From assembly GCA_048885185.1 (NCBI GenBank), contig JBHLQC010000066.1, positions 1 through 8,170 of the forward strand: DNA of 8,170 nt, given 5' to 3'. The DNA is from Hermodarchaeum sp048885185 (GTDB lineage Archaea; Asgardarchaeota; Hermodarchaeia; Hermodarchaeales; Hermodarchaeaceae). The notes under the pieces are model-generated. The model saw only the letters and a list, made by a program, of their open reading frames with translations. It was not told where the DNA came from and ran no database searches. The position numbers were made by a program, and so were the translations under genes. This document shows positions 1 through 5,229 of this stretch, in pieces (position 1 is the stretch's first letter; each line of letters begins with the position of its first letter).

Positions 1-407
1 ATGCCAACAGCAACTTGCAGTAGGCCTCCGGCCCAGAATTGTTGGGCAATCATTTGGAATACTGAACTCGCTGGTCGAACACGAAACTGCTCTAATCCGA
101 GTTCTGTAATATGCCAATGAATCTCCCATACACCCATCCAGAAGAATGCACCAAAGCCCCAAGCGGTTTCAGTGACACCCATGAGGAAGGTGAGTTCGGC
201 GCGTCCCCAAGCCGCCCACCCAAATCCCGTGAGTACCGGCATCTGGTATGTGATGACGTTCCAGAAGAAGACATACATGGAAATGCCAACGATGGTCGTA
301 GCAAAAGCCCCCCAGAGTTGGATTTTGTCCTCAGAGATGCGAAGCAAAGAAAGACGAATATAGCCGGGAAGGAGGCGGAGTTGACGAAGGAAATTACTAC
401 GTGCCAT
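1..407 (-). CDS. ABC-2 type transporter permease (PF06182/COG3694-4587-like), N-terminal part
   Basis: Membrane subunit of an ABC exporter, working in the cytoplasmic membrane with the ATPase encoded just upstream. The visible 135 residues begin MARSNFLRQLRLLPGYIRLS. A first membrane segment spans about residues 32-54 (rich in W, F, V, I), and a second hydrophobic stretch is around 73-96. The pattern E-Q-F-R-V-R-P-x-S-x-x-F-Q at about 106-118 matches the conserved 'LLRP..P.FQ' element of PF06182 (former DUF990) permeases. The start ATG directly follows the ATPase TAA stop with no gap, and GGAGG at 416-420 lies 8 nt before it, inside the ATPase gene, so translation is probably coupled. The C-terminus lies beyond position 1. 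Family operons usually have two permeases, so a second one is expected to the left. The substrate cannot be told from sequence. Confidence 0.85.
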   Translation of the reverse strand, partial: MARSNFLRQLRLLPGYIRLSLLRISEDKIQLWGAFATTIVGISMYVFFWNVITYQMPVLTGFGWAAWGRAELTFLMGVTETAWGFGAFFWMGVWEIHWHITELGLEQFRVRPASSVFQMIAQQFWAGGLLQVAVG

Positions 408-1457
408 TTAGCTAGCCTCCAGTTGCAGATTGTTCGCTTTTTCTTGATCACCGAAGATATCTCGGATGATGTCTTCGAGATTGGGTTCTGTTACTTGGAT
501 ATCATCAACTACGAGAAGCCCCATGATATCTTTGAGCAGATCTCCAACAGGAAGCTGGTCTTGATCGATTCGTAAATCTGCTTGACCATTTTGCGTGGCT
601 AAGTCGAGAACGCCAGGCTGTTCTCTTAAGAAAGTTTGCCAACGAGTTTCGATGACTTTCTTGTAGATGATGCGAATTTTACGTTCGTTACTCCATCGGC
701 GTTTGAGTTGACGTTTGGGTCCGTCGAATTTGATGTGACCCTCAGAAATGAGGATGATGCGGTCTGTGAGTTCTTCAACATCACGCATGCTATGACTACA
801 AAGAAATACTGTGACGTTTTCTTCACGATTGACGCGACGAATGAAATCGCGGATCTTTTTCTTTGCTATGACATCGAGACCTACGGTGGGTTCGTCAAGG
901 AAAATGACTTCAGGCTGATGCAACAAGGCAGCTACAATTTCACATCGCATTCTTTCTCCTAAGGAAAGACGGCGAGGAGCGGTGGGAAGATGTTTTTCGA
1001 CATCCAGGAGTTCTGTGAATTCTTTCATCCGCTCATCGAAGATTGGTTTTGGTACATTGTACATTTTTTGATAAAGTTTCAAGCTCTCTCTGACTGGCAC
1101 ATGAGTCCAAAGGAGGCTCCGCTGACCAAACACAACTCCATAACGCATAGCACAATCAATCCGGTTGTGATATGGATCCTGATCAAATAGTCGAACTTGA
1201 CCTGAAGTTGGATGGAGGATACCACTGAGTAATTTTACGGTGGTAGATTTACCAGCTCCGTTGGGCCCAAGCAGTGCAACACATTCACCAGGATAGATTT
1301 TGAAGCTAACACCATCTAGGGCACGAATTGTCTGCTTTTCCCGTTTGAGGAATCCGACGAATCGTCGGTGAGCACCTTTTCGGGGTTTGACCAGTGGTTT
1401 CGTGTAGATTCGCACGACGTTGTTGATTTCTGCGATTGGTTCGTGATTTAGGGGCAT
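408..1457 (-). CDS. ABC-2 type exporter ATP-binding protein (COG4586 type)
   Basis: Cytoplasmic ATPase that powers the adjacent ABC-2 permease; 349 residues from the chosen start. Visible motifs: Walker A GPNGAGKST at 64-72, Q-loop in VFGQRSLLW around Q112 (this FGQR..LW form is typical of COG4586), an ABC signature in variant form LSLGE at 164-168, Walker B VIFLDE at 184-189 followed by PTVGLD, and the H-loop histidine at 222. After about residue 240 comes a C-terminal extension ending in a 'EPNLEDIIRDIF' element, as in ABC-2 ATPases with a DUF4162-like tail. The ATG at 1457 is preferred over an in-frame GTG at 1493. GGAGG at 1465-1469 sits 7 nt before the ATG, and the TATA-like element at 1501-1513 would place the transcription start downstream of the GTG. 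The family is called drug, antibiotic or polysaccharide exporters by analogy only; the substrate is unknown. Confidence 0.93.
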   Translation of the reverse strand: MPLNHEPIAEINNVVRIYTKPLVKPRKGAHRRFVGFLKREKQTIRALDGVSFKIYPGECVALLGPNGAGKSTTVKLLSGILHPTSGQVRLFDQDPYHNRIDCAMRYGVVFGQRSLLWTHVPVRESLKLYQKMYNVPKPIFDERMKEFTELLDVEKHLPTAPRRLSLGERMRCEIVAALLHQPEVIFLDEPTVGLDVIAKKKIRDFIRRVNREENVTVFLCSHSMRDVEELTDRIILISEGHIKFDGPKRQLKRRWSNERKIRIIYKKVIETRWQTFLREQPGVLDLATQNGQADLRIDQDQLPVGDLLKDIMGLLVVDDIQVTEPNLEDIIRDIFGDQEKANNLQLEAS

Positions 1458-1500
1458 GGCTAGGCCTCCGTTGTTGTAGGTTAGGCTAGCCACCTTTACC

Positions 1501-1513
1501 TTAAATATATTTC
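1501..1513 (-). promoter_or_regulatory. Putative archaeal TATA promoter of the ABC-2 operon
   Basis: On the minus strand the sequence GAAATATATTTAA has the AT-rich core of an archaeal TATA box, with purines on its upstream side as for a BRE. Its centre is about 50 nt before the ATG at 1457. A start about 25 nt downstream would fall near 1480 and give a leader of about 23 nt carrying the GGAGG. A second AT-rich stretch (TTTATAAA, 1521-1528) is an alternative box. Inferred from spacing only. Confidence 0.4.
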
Positions 1514-1775
1514 TATAAGTTTTATAAATTAATTAATATAATGTGAACTGCCCCAATCGTCTGCAAATGCGACGAACCTTCCCTTCTTATCCATCATAAT
1601 CTCCAACAAACAATGGATCCTGAAAAACTAATTCTGCTAAACGTAGTATCCACACTTTAGCAGCACAGGCCAGCTAATTATGAATAATCAGTTCCATAGC
1701 TTCACGCCTCAACCTCGGGATAAAACTCATCGATTAAAAATATTCCTATCACTTTCGTGACACCTTTTCTGAAGG
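1514..1775. other. Divergent intergenic region without a supported gene
   Basis: Most of the 390-bp gap between the ABC-2 ATPase and the hydrolase. It holds an 8-bp inverted repeat (1634-1663) and AT-rich DNA at its left end. On the minus strand there are short open stretches in different frames. One has an SD-like GGAG and reads MDKKGRFVAFADDWGSSHYI plus N (1594 down to 1529); another of about 28 residues contains ELVFQDPLFVGDYDG. On the plus strand a 15-codon ORF starts at 1613. None is long enough to be called a gene. They may be chance, a micro-ORF, or remains of a decayed gene. No RNA gene was recognised. Confidence 0.5.
1634..1663. repeat. Perfect 8-bp inverted repeat, 14-nt spacer
   Basis: CTGCTAAA at 1634-1641 is the exact reverse complement of TTTAGCAG at 1656-1663. 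It lies in the middle of the divergent intergenic region, far from both start codons. It could be a regulator binding site or an RNA hairpin. No T-run follows on either strand, so it does not look like a terminator. Confidence 0.45.
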
Positions 1776-1784
1776 CATATATTT
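1776..1784 (+). promoter_or_regulatory. Putative TATA promoter of the alpha/beta hydrolase
   Basis: CATATATTT centred near 1780. A transcription start about 25 nt downstream, near 1805, would give a leader of about 42 nt that includes the GTGAGG ribosome site at 1836-1841. Placement is from spacing alone. Confidence 0.35.
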
Positions 1785-1795
1785 CAATAAAAACA

Positions 1796-1805
1796 GGTTT
1801 AAACC
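1796..1805. promoter_or_regulatory. 10-bp palindrome GGTTTAAACC, possible operator
   Basis: A perfect 10-bp palindrome at the position where the hydrolase transcript is predicted to start, between the TATA-like element and the ribosome site. A site here could block initiation if bound by a dimeric regulator. No second copy was noticed in the window, and there is no direct evidence that it is bound. Confidence 0.25.
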
Positions 1806-1847
1806 GAGAGAACACAATAGCCCTTTCAATTGGAAGTGAGGCAATTC

Positions 1848-2609
1848 ATGCCATTTATTAAAAATAGAGGTATGAGAATTCATTATAAGGTGGAAGGCAG
1901 CGGTCCTGCCTTAGTGATGATTCATGGTGGATTGTCCAGTCTGGAAGATTGGTATGATGTAGACTATGTTGCCCAACTGAAGGATAATTTTAAGCTCATC
2001 CTTGTTGATTTACGGGGACACGGGAGTAGCGAACAACCTGAAGAACCAGACTTGTTTTCTTTTGATCTAATGGTAGAGGATATTGTCAAAGTTCTTGACG
2101 AACTCGGTATCGAAAAGGTTCATGTGGCGGGATTCTCATTCGGGGGGTGGTTTGTCTACGGACTTGCTGAAGCGATTCCCGAAAAGCTACTTTCAATAAT
2201 TATCTTGGACGGTGTACCTGGTCTTAATGATGAAGAGAACCTCAGATTTCTACTGAGCAACGATGAAGCATTCTCTGGTCTTGCAGGATTCTTTCCTCCA
2301 CCAATACGCAAACGATTGTTGAAGGTTGACAAAGAGAAATATCTGCTAATGGTCGGTTCTATTGGGAAAGAAATTCCAAAAATACTTGAGAGAATCAACA
2401 AGCTAATACAACACATCAAAATCCCATGCCTTGTGATCACCAGTGAATATGAAGGCCCTTCAGAAGATTTCCAACTCTTGAAGAAGACAGCAGACTCAAT
2501 TTCCGGTTCGATTCTAATAACAAAGAAGGGTTTTACTCACCAGGATATTCTCATTCGCAGTGATGTAATAATTCCGCATATCAAAGAGTTCCTGAATGAT
2601 CTGATATGA
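1848..2609 (+). CDS. Alpha/beta hydrolase-fold protein
   Basis: A 253-residue soluble alpha/beta hydrolase, of usual length for single-domain members (esterase, lipase or epoxide-hydrolase type). Visible elements: oxyanion-hole HGG at 26-28, strand-turn DLRGHGSS at 54-61, nucleophile elbow GFSFGG with Ser97, and the C-terminal catalytic histidine in GFTHQD (His231). The acid is expected after strand 7, where most members have Gly-x-x-Asp. Here the segment is T-S-E-Y-E-G (198-203), so Glu202 or Glu200 may replace Asp. The ATG at 1848 is chosen over an upstream TTG at 1830 because GTGAGG at 1836-1841 is 6 nt before it. It is transcribed alone, divergent from the ABC-2 operon and convergent with the acetyltransferase. 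Substrate cannot be predicted. Confidence 0.9.
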   Translation: MPFIKNRGMRIHYKVEGSGPALVMIHGGLSSLEDWYDVDYVAQLKDNFKLILVDLRGHGSSEQPEEPDLFSFDLMVEDIVKVLDELGIEKVHVAGFSFGGWFVYGLAEAIPEKLLSIIILDGVPGLNDEENLRFLLSNDEAFSGLAGFFPPPIRKRLLKVDKEKYLLMVGSIGKEIPKILERINKLIQHIKIPCLVITSEYEGPSEDFQLLKKTADSISGSILITKKGFTHQDILIRSDVIIPHIKEFLNDLI

Positions 2610-2622
2610 AAACACAAAACCA
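2608..2622 (-). terminator. Possible T-rich terminator of the acetyltransferase
   Basis: Read on the minus strand, about 30 nt after the acetyltransferase stop, there are two T4 runs (complement of 2609-2612 and 2616-2619) without a stem. Archaeal termination often needs only U-rich RNA. Weak evidence. Confidence 0.2.
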
Positions 2623-2650
2623 GGAACATAAGGAAGATACCGGCAGAAGT

Positions 2651-3430
2651 TCATTCGATTCGTTGACAGACTCCGATGGTAAATGTTGCATGGAGAGTAA
2701 AACCTAGTCGCTCGTAGATGCGGATGGCAACGTTATTGTCGGATTCCACCAATAAAGTCACATACTGATAGTGCTTAAACAAATCATTGATCACACCACA
2801 GAGGACGCTAGTTCCGTATCCGCGTTGTTGGTGGCTTGGTAACGTGGCTAGATTTCCAATGACCGCAACGCCCGGACTTGCCTTATAGACACCAATCGTT
2901 CCACAAACCGAAACTAACACATTCTCATGACGGATGCCATGAAAAGGTCCAAGATCGAGTTGCCTTGGATTCCAAGCCCCAGCAGGCGTAGTTTGATAGA
3001 ATTGATCAACTTCAACCAAATCGTCAGCGGACAATCGTTCAGTTGGTAAGAGTTCTGGAGGATTGTACTTTTCAGGCTCCACTTTCATAAGCAGAAATTT
3101 ACCCTGCGTCAAGAACTTGTACTGTTTCTCAACAATGGGAACATGGTTCTCAGGGATAATTGCAAAAATTGAAGGATATGAAAGTTGGGCGACCAATTGC
3201 TGTACTGCGTTTTGAGTTCCTCGAGTGAAGAAGCTCCCCATACCTCGCCCTCCTTTATAGATAATTAGACAGCCGCTTATCACGCTCTCTTTTTTAGCGA
3301 TAAACCATTCAGTAAGGTCCCATGCTAAGGTAAGATCATATAATGGTAACCCATTGAGGGGGATGTCTTGGCGAAGAAAATCTTCAATATCCTTGGTTGA
3401 TTCGGTAAGTCGTTGGATGATTAGGGTCAT
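2651..3430 (-). CDS. GNAT-family N-acetyltransferase, two-part protein
   Basis: A 259-residue protein whose C-terminal half is a clear GNAT domain. It transfers an acyl group from acetyl-CoA to an amine of unknown identity. The acetyl-CoA loop reads QQRGYGT at 201-207 after a GNLATLPSH strand. The following ESDNNVAIRIYERLGF block at 229-244 is the usual motif-B end of the fold. Residues 1-125 have no acetyl-CoA loop. Their pattern of alternating strands and helices suggests a degenerate GNAT-like half, as in FR47/GLYAT-like acetyltransferases, but this is inference. The ATG at 3430 has GAGGG about 10 nt upstream. It lies 70 nt downstream of the metallo-beta-lactamase-fold gene on the same strand. 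I see no strong promoter in that gap, so co-transcription is likely. Confidence 0.88.
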   Translation of the reverse strand: MTLIIQRLTESTKDIEDFLRQDIPLNGLPLYDLTLAWDLTEWFIAKKESVISGCLIIYKGGRGMGSFFTRGTQNAVQQLVAQLSYPSIFAIIPENHVPIVEKQYKFLTQGKFLLMKVEPEKYNPPELLPTERLSADDLVEVDQFYQTTPAGAWNPRQLDLGPFHGIRHENVLVSVCGTIGVYKASPGVAVIGNLATLPSHQQRGYGTSVLCGVINDLFKHYQYVTLLVESDNNVAIRIYERLGFTLHATFTIGVCQRIE

Positions 3431-3500
3431 CTCTATGGTTCCCTCACTCTAAGAATTAGCCAACTTTTTCCGGAATGTGTGACCAATTCATGCTGGCAGA

Positions 3501-4157
3501 TTATTGGATTTGGTATTCCCCATCTTTAGTGAGAACGACGACCTTTACCTTAGAGTTGGATTCAACCTTATTCTTGAAGCCGGAAGTATCCTTATCCCAT
3601 GTATGCATGGGGATAGCAACTTTAGGATTGATAGCGATTGCGGCATCAGCACCATCCTCGTTTTCCATGGTGTATGTGCCTCCCACGGGGAGTAGTGCAA
3701 CATCGATGTCACCAAGCTCTTTCATTTCGGAAATGAAATCTGTGTCCCCTGCATGATAGATGGTTTTTCCCTCAACTGTGATGACATATCCCACACCAAA
3801 GTCTTTAGGATGAAATGGCTGACCAGGAGATCGAAACCGTGTTTCATTGTAGGCATGAACTGCGCGGATCTTCACATCATCGACAGTGGTTTCCTCGCCG
3901 GGTTTTAACGAGTGGATTTTACCACCAATTTTTTCCTGACAATCTGCAGGTGCAATGACCACTGTTTTGTCACCACGAACCTGATTGATTTTTCCCGGGT
4001 CACAGTGGTCGAAGTGTGAATGGGTAGCAAGAATGATGTCGGCTTCTTCTTTTGGATCAGTAGCTTTTTCGAGGTCAATGTAGATGTTTTTTGATTTGGT
4101 TTTAATTTGGAAGCTAGCGTGGGCTAGCCATTTGATTGTTACAGTCAATATTACCAC
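3501..4157 (-). CDS. Metallo-beta-lactamase-fold metal-dependent hydrolase (UlaG/UPF0173-like)
   Basis: A 218-residue cytoplasmic metal-dependent hydrolase of the COG2220 type. The metal-site motif HSHFDH lies at 46-51 (His46, His48, Asp50, His51). Further ligands are probably His101, Asp138 in HAGDTD and His185 in PMHTWD, so the site looks complete. The N-terminal I-K-W-L-A-H-A-S-F strand is also typical of the family. Length fits UPF0173 proteins of about 220-230 residues. Some relatives are lactonases such as UlaG, but most archaeal members have no known substrate. The start is GTG 4157 with no Shine-Dalgarno. A TATA-like TTTTAATA about 30 nt upstream suggests a leaderless transcript. A TTG at 4148 is a possible alternative start. 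Two GCTAGC palindromes spaced 10 bp apart lie at 4113-4128, inside codons 10-15. Confidence 0.9.
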   Translation of the reverse strand: MVILTVTIKWLAHASFQIKTKSKNIYIDLEKATDPKEEADIILATHSHFDHCDPGKINQVRGDKTVVIAPADCQEKIGGKIHSLKPGEETTVDDVKIRAVHAYNETRFRSPGQPFHPKDFGVGYVITVEGKTIYHAGDTDFISEMKELGDIDVALLPVGGTYTMENEDGADAAIAINPKVAIPMHTWDKDTSGFKNKVESNSKVKVVVLTKDGEYQIQ

Positions 4158-4181
4158 GTAGGTGTTAGGAAGGTTGTTGAG

Positions 4182-4191
4182 CTATTAAAAT
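4182..4191. promoter_or_regulatory. TATA-like element between divergent genes, possibly bidirectional
   Basis: The minus strand reads ATTTTAATAG, centred about 30 nt before the GTG of the metallo-beta-lactamase-fold gene, which would give a leaderless or nearly leaderless mRNA. The plus strand reads CTATTAAAAT and could start a transcript near 4212 toward the flavin reductase. That transcript would include the GGAGG at 4235-4239. TTTTTATT at 4226-4233 is another plus-strand candidate. Confidence 0.35.
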
Positions 4192-4242
4192 GCTAAGTAG
4201 ATACATCATTAGTAAGTGGTATGCCTTTTTATTCGGAGGCAG

Positions 4243-4308
4243 GTGACATTGTGTAAGAAAGATGCTCAGAATTCCTTGAGCCAAGCATCTTACAGGATGT
4301 TGATTTGA
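4243..4308 (+). CDS. Possible leader peptide upstream of flavin reductase
   Basis: A 21-codon open stretch, GTG 4243 (or TTG 4249) to TGA 4306-4308, reading about MTLCKKDAQNSLSQASYRML then I. A strong GGAGG at 4235-4239 stands 3 nt before the GTG and 9 nt before the TTG, so TTG fits better. The stop codon directly abuts the TTG start of the flavin reductase, in the same frame, which would allow coupled re-initiation. Alternatives: the GGAGG is chance, or the TGA is a mutation or error truncating a longer N-terminus. If the promoter is the box at 4226-4233, this ORF would not be fully transcribed. Confidence 0.2.
   Translation: MTLCKKDAQNSLSQASYRMLI
4258..4292 (+). repeat. Bulged stem-loop in the flavin reductase leader
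   Basis: AAGAT (4259-4263) pairs with ATCTT (4287-4291), and inside it GCTCA (4264-4268) pairs with TGAGC (4277-4281) around loop GAATTCCT. Five bases, CAAGC, bulge on the 3' side. An alternative fold pairs AAGATGCT (4259-4266) with AGCATCTT (4284-4291) over 8 bp. The two folds exclude each other in part, which would suit an attenuator or a regulator site. The structure ends about 17 nt before the TTG start. Confidence 0.4.
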
Positions 4309-4875
4309 TTGACAGAAGGCCCACCCAAATTGACTGTTCCCATAAATCAATCGTATTACTTACTCCACCCGTATAACGCCACACTTGTAAGTACCAAAAC
4401 GCGCGATGGACAAAACAATGTCATGACCATTGCTTGGATTATCCCTACCAGTGTCGATCCACCTCTGATAACTATGAGTGTTCGAAAAAGCCGTTTCTCC
4501 TACAAAGCCATCCAAGAAACTGGAGAATTTGTGGTTAACATTCCAACCTTTGACATGGCAGAAAAGGTATTACGTGCAGGTCGTACAAGCGGAAAGAACA
4601 TTGACAAATTCGCGGAACTCCCATTCACCGCCAGGAAGGCAAAGATGGTGAATGCACCGCTAATTGAAGAGTGCGTTGCACATCTTGAATGTAAATTATG
4701 GAAAACCTTCGAAGCGGGAGACCACGACCTTATAGTCGGCGAAATCGTCGCAGCGACTGTAATCGAAGGTTACTTCACAAAAACCTGGGACATAACCAAA
4801 TTCCGCCCCGTGCAACATACCGGCAGAGAGTTCTTCACAACCTGCAGCCTTGAAGCCGTAGAAATCAAATTCTAG
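4309..4875 (+). CDS. Flavin reductase-like FMN-binding split-barrel protein
   Basis: A 188-residue protein of the flavin_reduct / flavoredoxin family (PF01613, COG1853). It binds FMN and may reduce free flavin or pass electrons with NAD(P)H. Visible family features: the N-terminal strand Y-Y-L-L-H-P-Y-N-A-T-L-V-S-T (16-29), N-V-M-T-I-A-W (37-43), the D-P-P-L-I-T-M-S-V-R turn and strand (50-59) with R-F-S-Y-K-A-I after it, T-G-E-F-V-V-N-I-P (71-79), the S-G-K-N-x-D-K-F block (94-101), and the late G-D-H-x-L-I-V-G-E-I-V strand (137-147). The start is uncertain. TTG 4309 immediately follows an in-frame TGA, and TTG 4330 also keeps the whole domain. Neither has a strong Shine-Dalgarno. It stands divergent from the metallo-beta-lactamase-fold gene; a hairpin follows its stop. 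Confidence 0.88.
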   Translation: MTEGPPKLTVPINQSYYLLHPYNATLVSTKTRDGQNNVMTIAWIIPTSVDPPLITMSVRKSRFSYKAIQETGEFVVNIPTFDMAEKVLRAGRTSGKNIDKFAELPFTARKAKMVNAPLIEECVAHLECKLWKTFEAGDHDLIVGEIVAATVIEGYFTKTWDITKFRPVQHTGREFFTTCSLEAVEIKF

Positions 4876-4878
4876 TTA

Positions 4879-4898
4879 CTCTTTCCAATAAGAAAGAG
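4879..4898 (+). terminator. Hairpin just after the flavin reductase stop
   Basis: CTCTTTC (4879-4885) and GAAAGAG (4892-4898) form a perfect 7-bp stem with loop CAATAA, beginning 3 nt after the TAG. No T-run follows (CTTTGAG), so it is at best a weak terminator or a 3'-end stabiliser. It also argues against the TTG at 4901 as the start of the next gene. Confidence 0.35.
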
Positions 4899-4939
4899 CT
4901 TTGAGATCTAGAACAAAGATTGAACAAGAAGGTCGAGTT

Positions 4940-5170
4940 GTGCAAACCATGTCAGAGAAGAAAGAACCACAACCCATCAGTCGAAGAACCCGTGCCTACG
5001 TAAGCTTAATCTTCCTGTTTCTCATTCTTCCGACATTCATAATCTGGCTGATATTTATCAACCCCTACTTTCCATCTGATCAGGCTATCAATGTTCTAAT
5101 CCTATTCACTTTGGTCTGGTTAGGGCTAGCCGGAATTCCTTGGTTACCAGTCTTGTTTCCCAGAGAATAG
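4940..5170 (+). CDS. Small two-helix membrane protein, function unknown
   Basis: I do not recognise a family. The 76-residue product has a charged, basic N-terminus (S-E-K-K-E, then R-R-T-R at 15-18). It has two strong membrane segments at about 19-40 and 49-72, joined by a short N-P-Y-F-P-S-D-Q loop with two prolines, and ends in P-R-E. By the positive-inside rule both ends would face the cytoplasm. GTG 4940 is chosen because GAAGGT lies about 6 nt before it. ATG 4949 is a close alternative, and the open frame extends back to TTG 4901 without a ribosome site. It sits 64 nt after the flavin reductase and 59 nt before the DNA glycosylase, on the same strand, and could be read through from the reductase promoter. 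Length and the two clean helices make it credible. Confidence 0.6.
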   Translation: MQTMSEKKEPQPISRRTRAYVSLIFLFLILPTFIIWLIFINPYFPSDQAINVLILFTLVWLGLAGIPWLPVLFPRE

Positions 5171-5197
5171 GCAATGGCTTTTATCACTCATTGATGA

Positions 5198-5213
5198 CTA
5201 GTATGGTTACTAG
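5198..5213. repeat. Short palindromic hairpin upstream of ycaQ
   Basis: CTAGTA (5198-5203) is the reverse complement of TACTAG (5208-5213), separated by TGGT. It lies 16 nt before the ATG at 5230, close to where a transcript from the TATA-like CTTTTATC (5178-5185) would begin. It may be an operator or a 5' hairpin; chance is also possible for 6 bp. Confidence 0.3.
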
Positions 5214-5229
5214 CCCATTTGGGATAATC

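Noticed and set aside
92..451. 119-residue minus-strand open frame over the permease start
   Set aside because: It is the wrong frame of the ABC-2 permease. The frame starting at ATG 407 gives the PF06182-like protein, adjoins the ATPase stop and has a GGAGG.
111..1190. Several plus-strand open frames of 63-154 codons
   Set aside because: They lie opposite the ABC-2 permease and ATPase genes, show no domain pattern, and are antisense shadows of those genes.
1354..1368. 15-nt palindrome CCGACGAATCGTCGG
   Set aside because: It lies inside the ATPase gene and is produced by codons for H-R-R-F-V-G; no context suggests a regulatory role.
1458..1493. GTG start at 1493 for the ABC-2 ATPase
   Set aside because: The ATG at 1457 has GGAGG at 7 nt, and the predicted transcription start lies downstream of the GTG.
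4306..4308. In-frame TGA before the flavin reductase as a selenocysteine or recoded codon
   Set aside because: The reductase domain is complete downstream, and the residues before the TGA do not match the family; a leader stop or chance is simpler.
5140..5229. N-terminal extension of the YcaQ-like protein from 5140
   Set aside because: It overlaps the small membrane protein gene, has no ribosome site and no family similarity; the family N-terminus starts at 5230.
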